From Podila epigama (lineage: Eukaryota; Mortierellomycota; Mortierellomycetes; Mortierellales; Mortierellaceae): a DNA stretch of 21,100 bases. The DNA is taken from contig JAAAVE010000370.1 in NCBI GenBank assembly GCA_015679605.1, forward strand, positions 1 through 21,100. The letters run 5' to 3'. This document shows, piece by piece, positions 20,803 to 21,100 of this stretch; position 1 is the first letter of the stretch, and each line of letters begins with the position of its first letter. The position numbers and the translations under genes are program-made. The notes below the pieces were generated by a model. That model did not search any database, had not been told where the DNA came from, and saw only the letters and a program-made list of their open reading frames with translations.

Positions 20803-21100
20803 ATGTACACTTCAAACTATTTCACACCATTGTTCCTTTGCGCTCTCATGGCAACCTCTCTTGCTGCCGAATGGTCATGCGATTACTATGACAACTGGTC
20901 TCAGACAAACGCAGCGACTTCCAAAGCATGCTCGGAGATAGGCAGGACCTCTTCTTACAGTGTGTATTATGCCAAGGACATCTGTGACATCAAGCCAACT
21001 GAAGGATGTCTACTCAAACTGCACTGTGGAAATGTCGTACAGGACAGGTGCTGCTGTTCGGGAGCTCTCCCTGACGGCTCTGCTAACTGCGAGGGCAATC
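20803..21100 (+). CDS. Secreted cysteine-rich protein, 3'-partial, family not recognised
   Basis: An open frame starts at ATG 20803 and runs off the window, giving 99 residues. Residues 1-22 look like a signal peptide: a short polar start, a hydrophobic core PLFLCALMATSLAA, then likely cleavage before EWS. The mature part has eight cysteines in 74 residues (26, 43, 61, 69, 75, 83, 84, 85; a ninth at 96), including a CCC triplet, and is otherwise polar. Such a pattern suggests a disulfide-stabilised extracellular or cell-wall protein. I cannot match it to a family, and the missing C-terminus may hold most of the domain information. A CT-rich leader and TATA-like element lie upstream. No intron is seen in the visible part. 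Coding status is likely, function unknown. Confidence 0.7.
   Translation, partial: MYTSNYFTPLFLCALMATSLAAEWSCDYYDNWSQTNAATSKACSEIGRTSSYSVYYAKDICDIKPTEGCLLKLHCGNVVQDRCCCSGALPDGSANCEGN

Noticed and set aside
1-21100. Search for tRNA, rRNA, CRISPR arrays, transposon ends or a bacterial-type defence cluster
   Set aside because: No cloverleaf-like gene, regular spaced repeats, terminal inverted repeats or relevant protein families were seen; the window is ordinary eukaryotic gene space.

Overview
The window looks like nuclear DNA from a filamentous, early-diverging fungus, most likely Mucoromycota and perhaps a Mortierella relative; the rank is inferred. The signs are: protein-coding genes split by short (about 95-220 nt) GT-AG introns with T-rich 3' ends; a fused pyrimidine enzyme whose dihydroorotase part is dead, a fungal hallmark; a polyglutamine-rich BTB protein; and animal-like RINT1 and SLC35C-type genes. 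No tRNA, rRNA, CRISPR array or transposon was recognised.

Layout, left to right. (1) 1-1519 (+): the 3' part of a MATE-family multidrug/solute antiporter; its first exon(s) lie outside the window. (2) 1703-2240 (-): a small two-exon gene for a 122-residue hydrophilic protein of unknown function, convergent with the MATE gene. Both appear to use one palindromic poly(A) signal at 1601-1619. (3) 2523-5849 (-): a 1108-residue BTB/BACK protein with long Ser, Ala, Gly and Gln tracts. (4) 6289-10002 (+): an 11-exon RINT1/Tip20-family vesicle-tethering gene, divergent from the BTB gene across a 439-bp shared upstream region. (5) 10501-11938 (+): a four-exon nucleotide-sugar transporter closest to GDP-fucose carriers (SLC35C type). 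(6) 12329-19847 (-): the multifunctional pyrimidine gene (URA2/CAD type) in seven exons, including a 21-nt last exon that simple ORF reading misses. (7) 20803-21100 (+): the start of a secreted cysteine-rich protein, cut by the window edge.

The genes are not an operon and mostly belong to unrelated housekeeping processes. RINT1 (Golgi-to-ER retrograde tethering) and the nucleotide-sugar carrier (Golgi glycosylation) both act in the early secretory pathway, and URA2 supplies the UMP from which nucleotide sugars partly derive; I read this as coincidence of neighbourhood. I reconstructed the exon structures by joining GT-AG sites so that frame and family motifs continue: RINT1 gives 838 aa, the transporter 333 aa and URA2 2235 aa, close to their families' usual lengths.

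No clearly new multi-gene system was seen. The observations most worth a second look are the unrecognised small split gene, the shared palindromic poly(A) site, the hidden terminal exon and dead dihydroorotase of URA2, two in-frame alternative splice-site pairs, and the truncated secreted Cys-rich protein.
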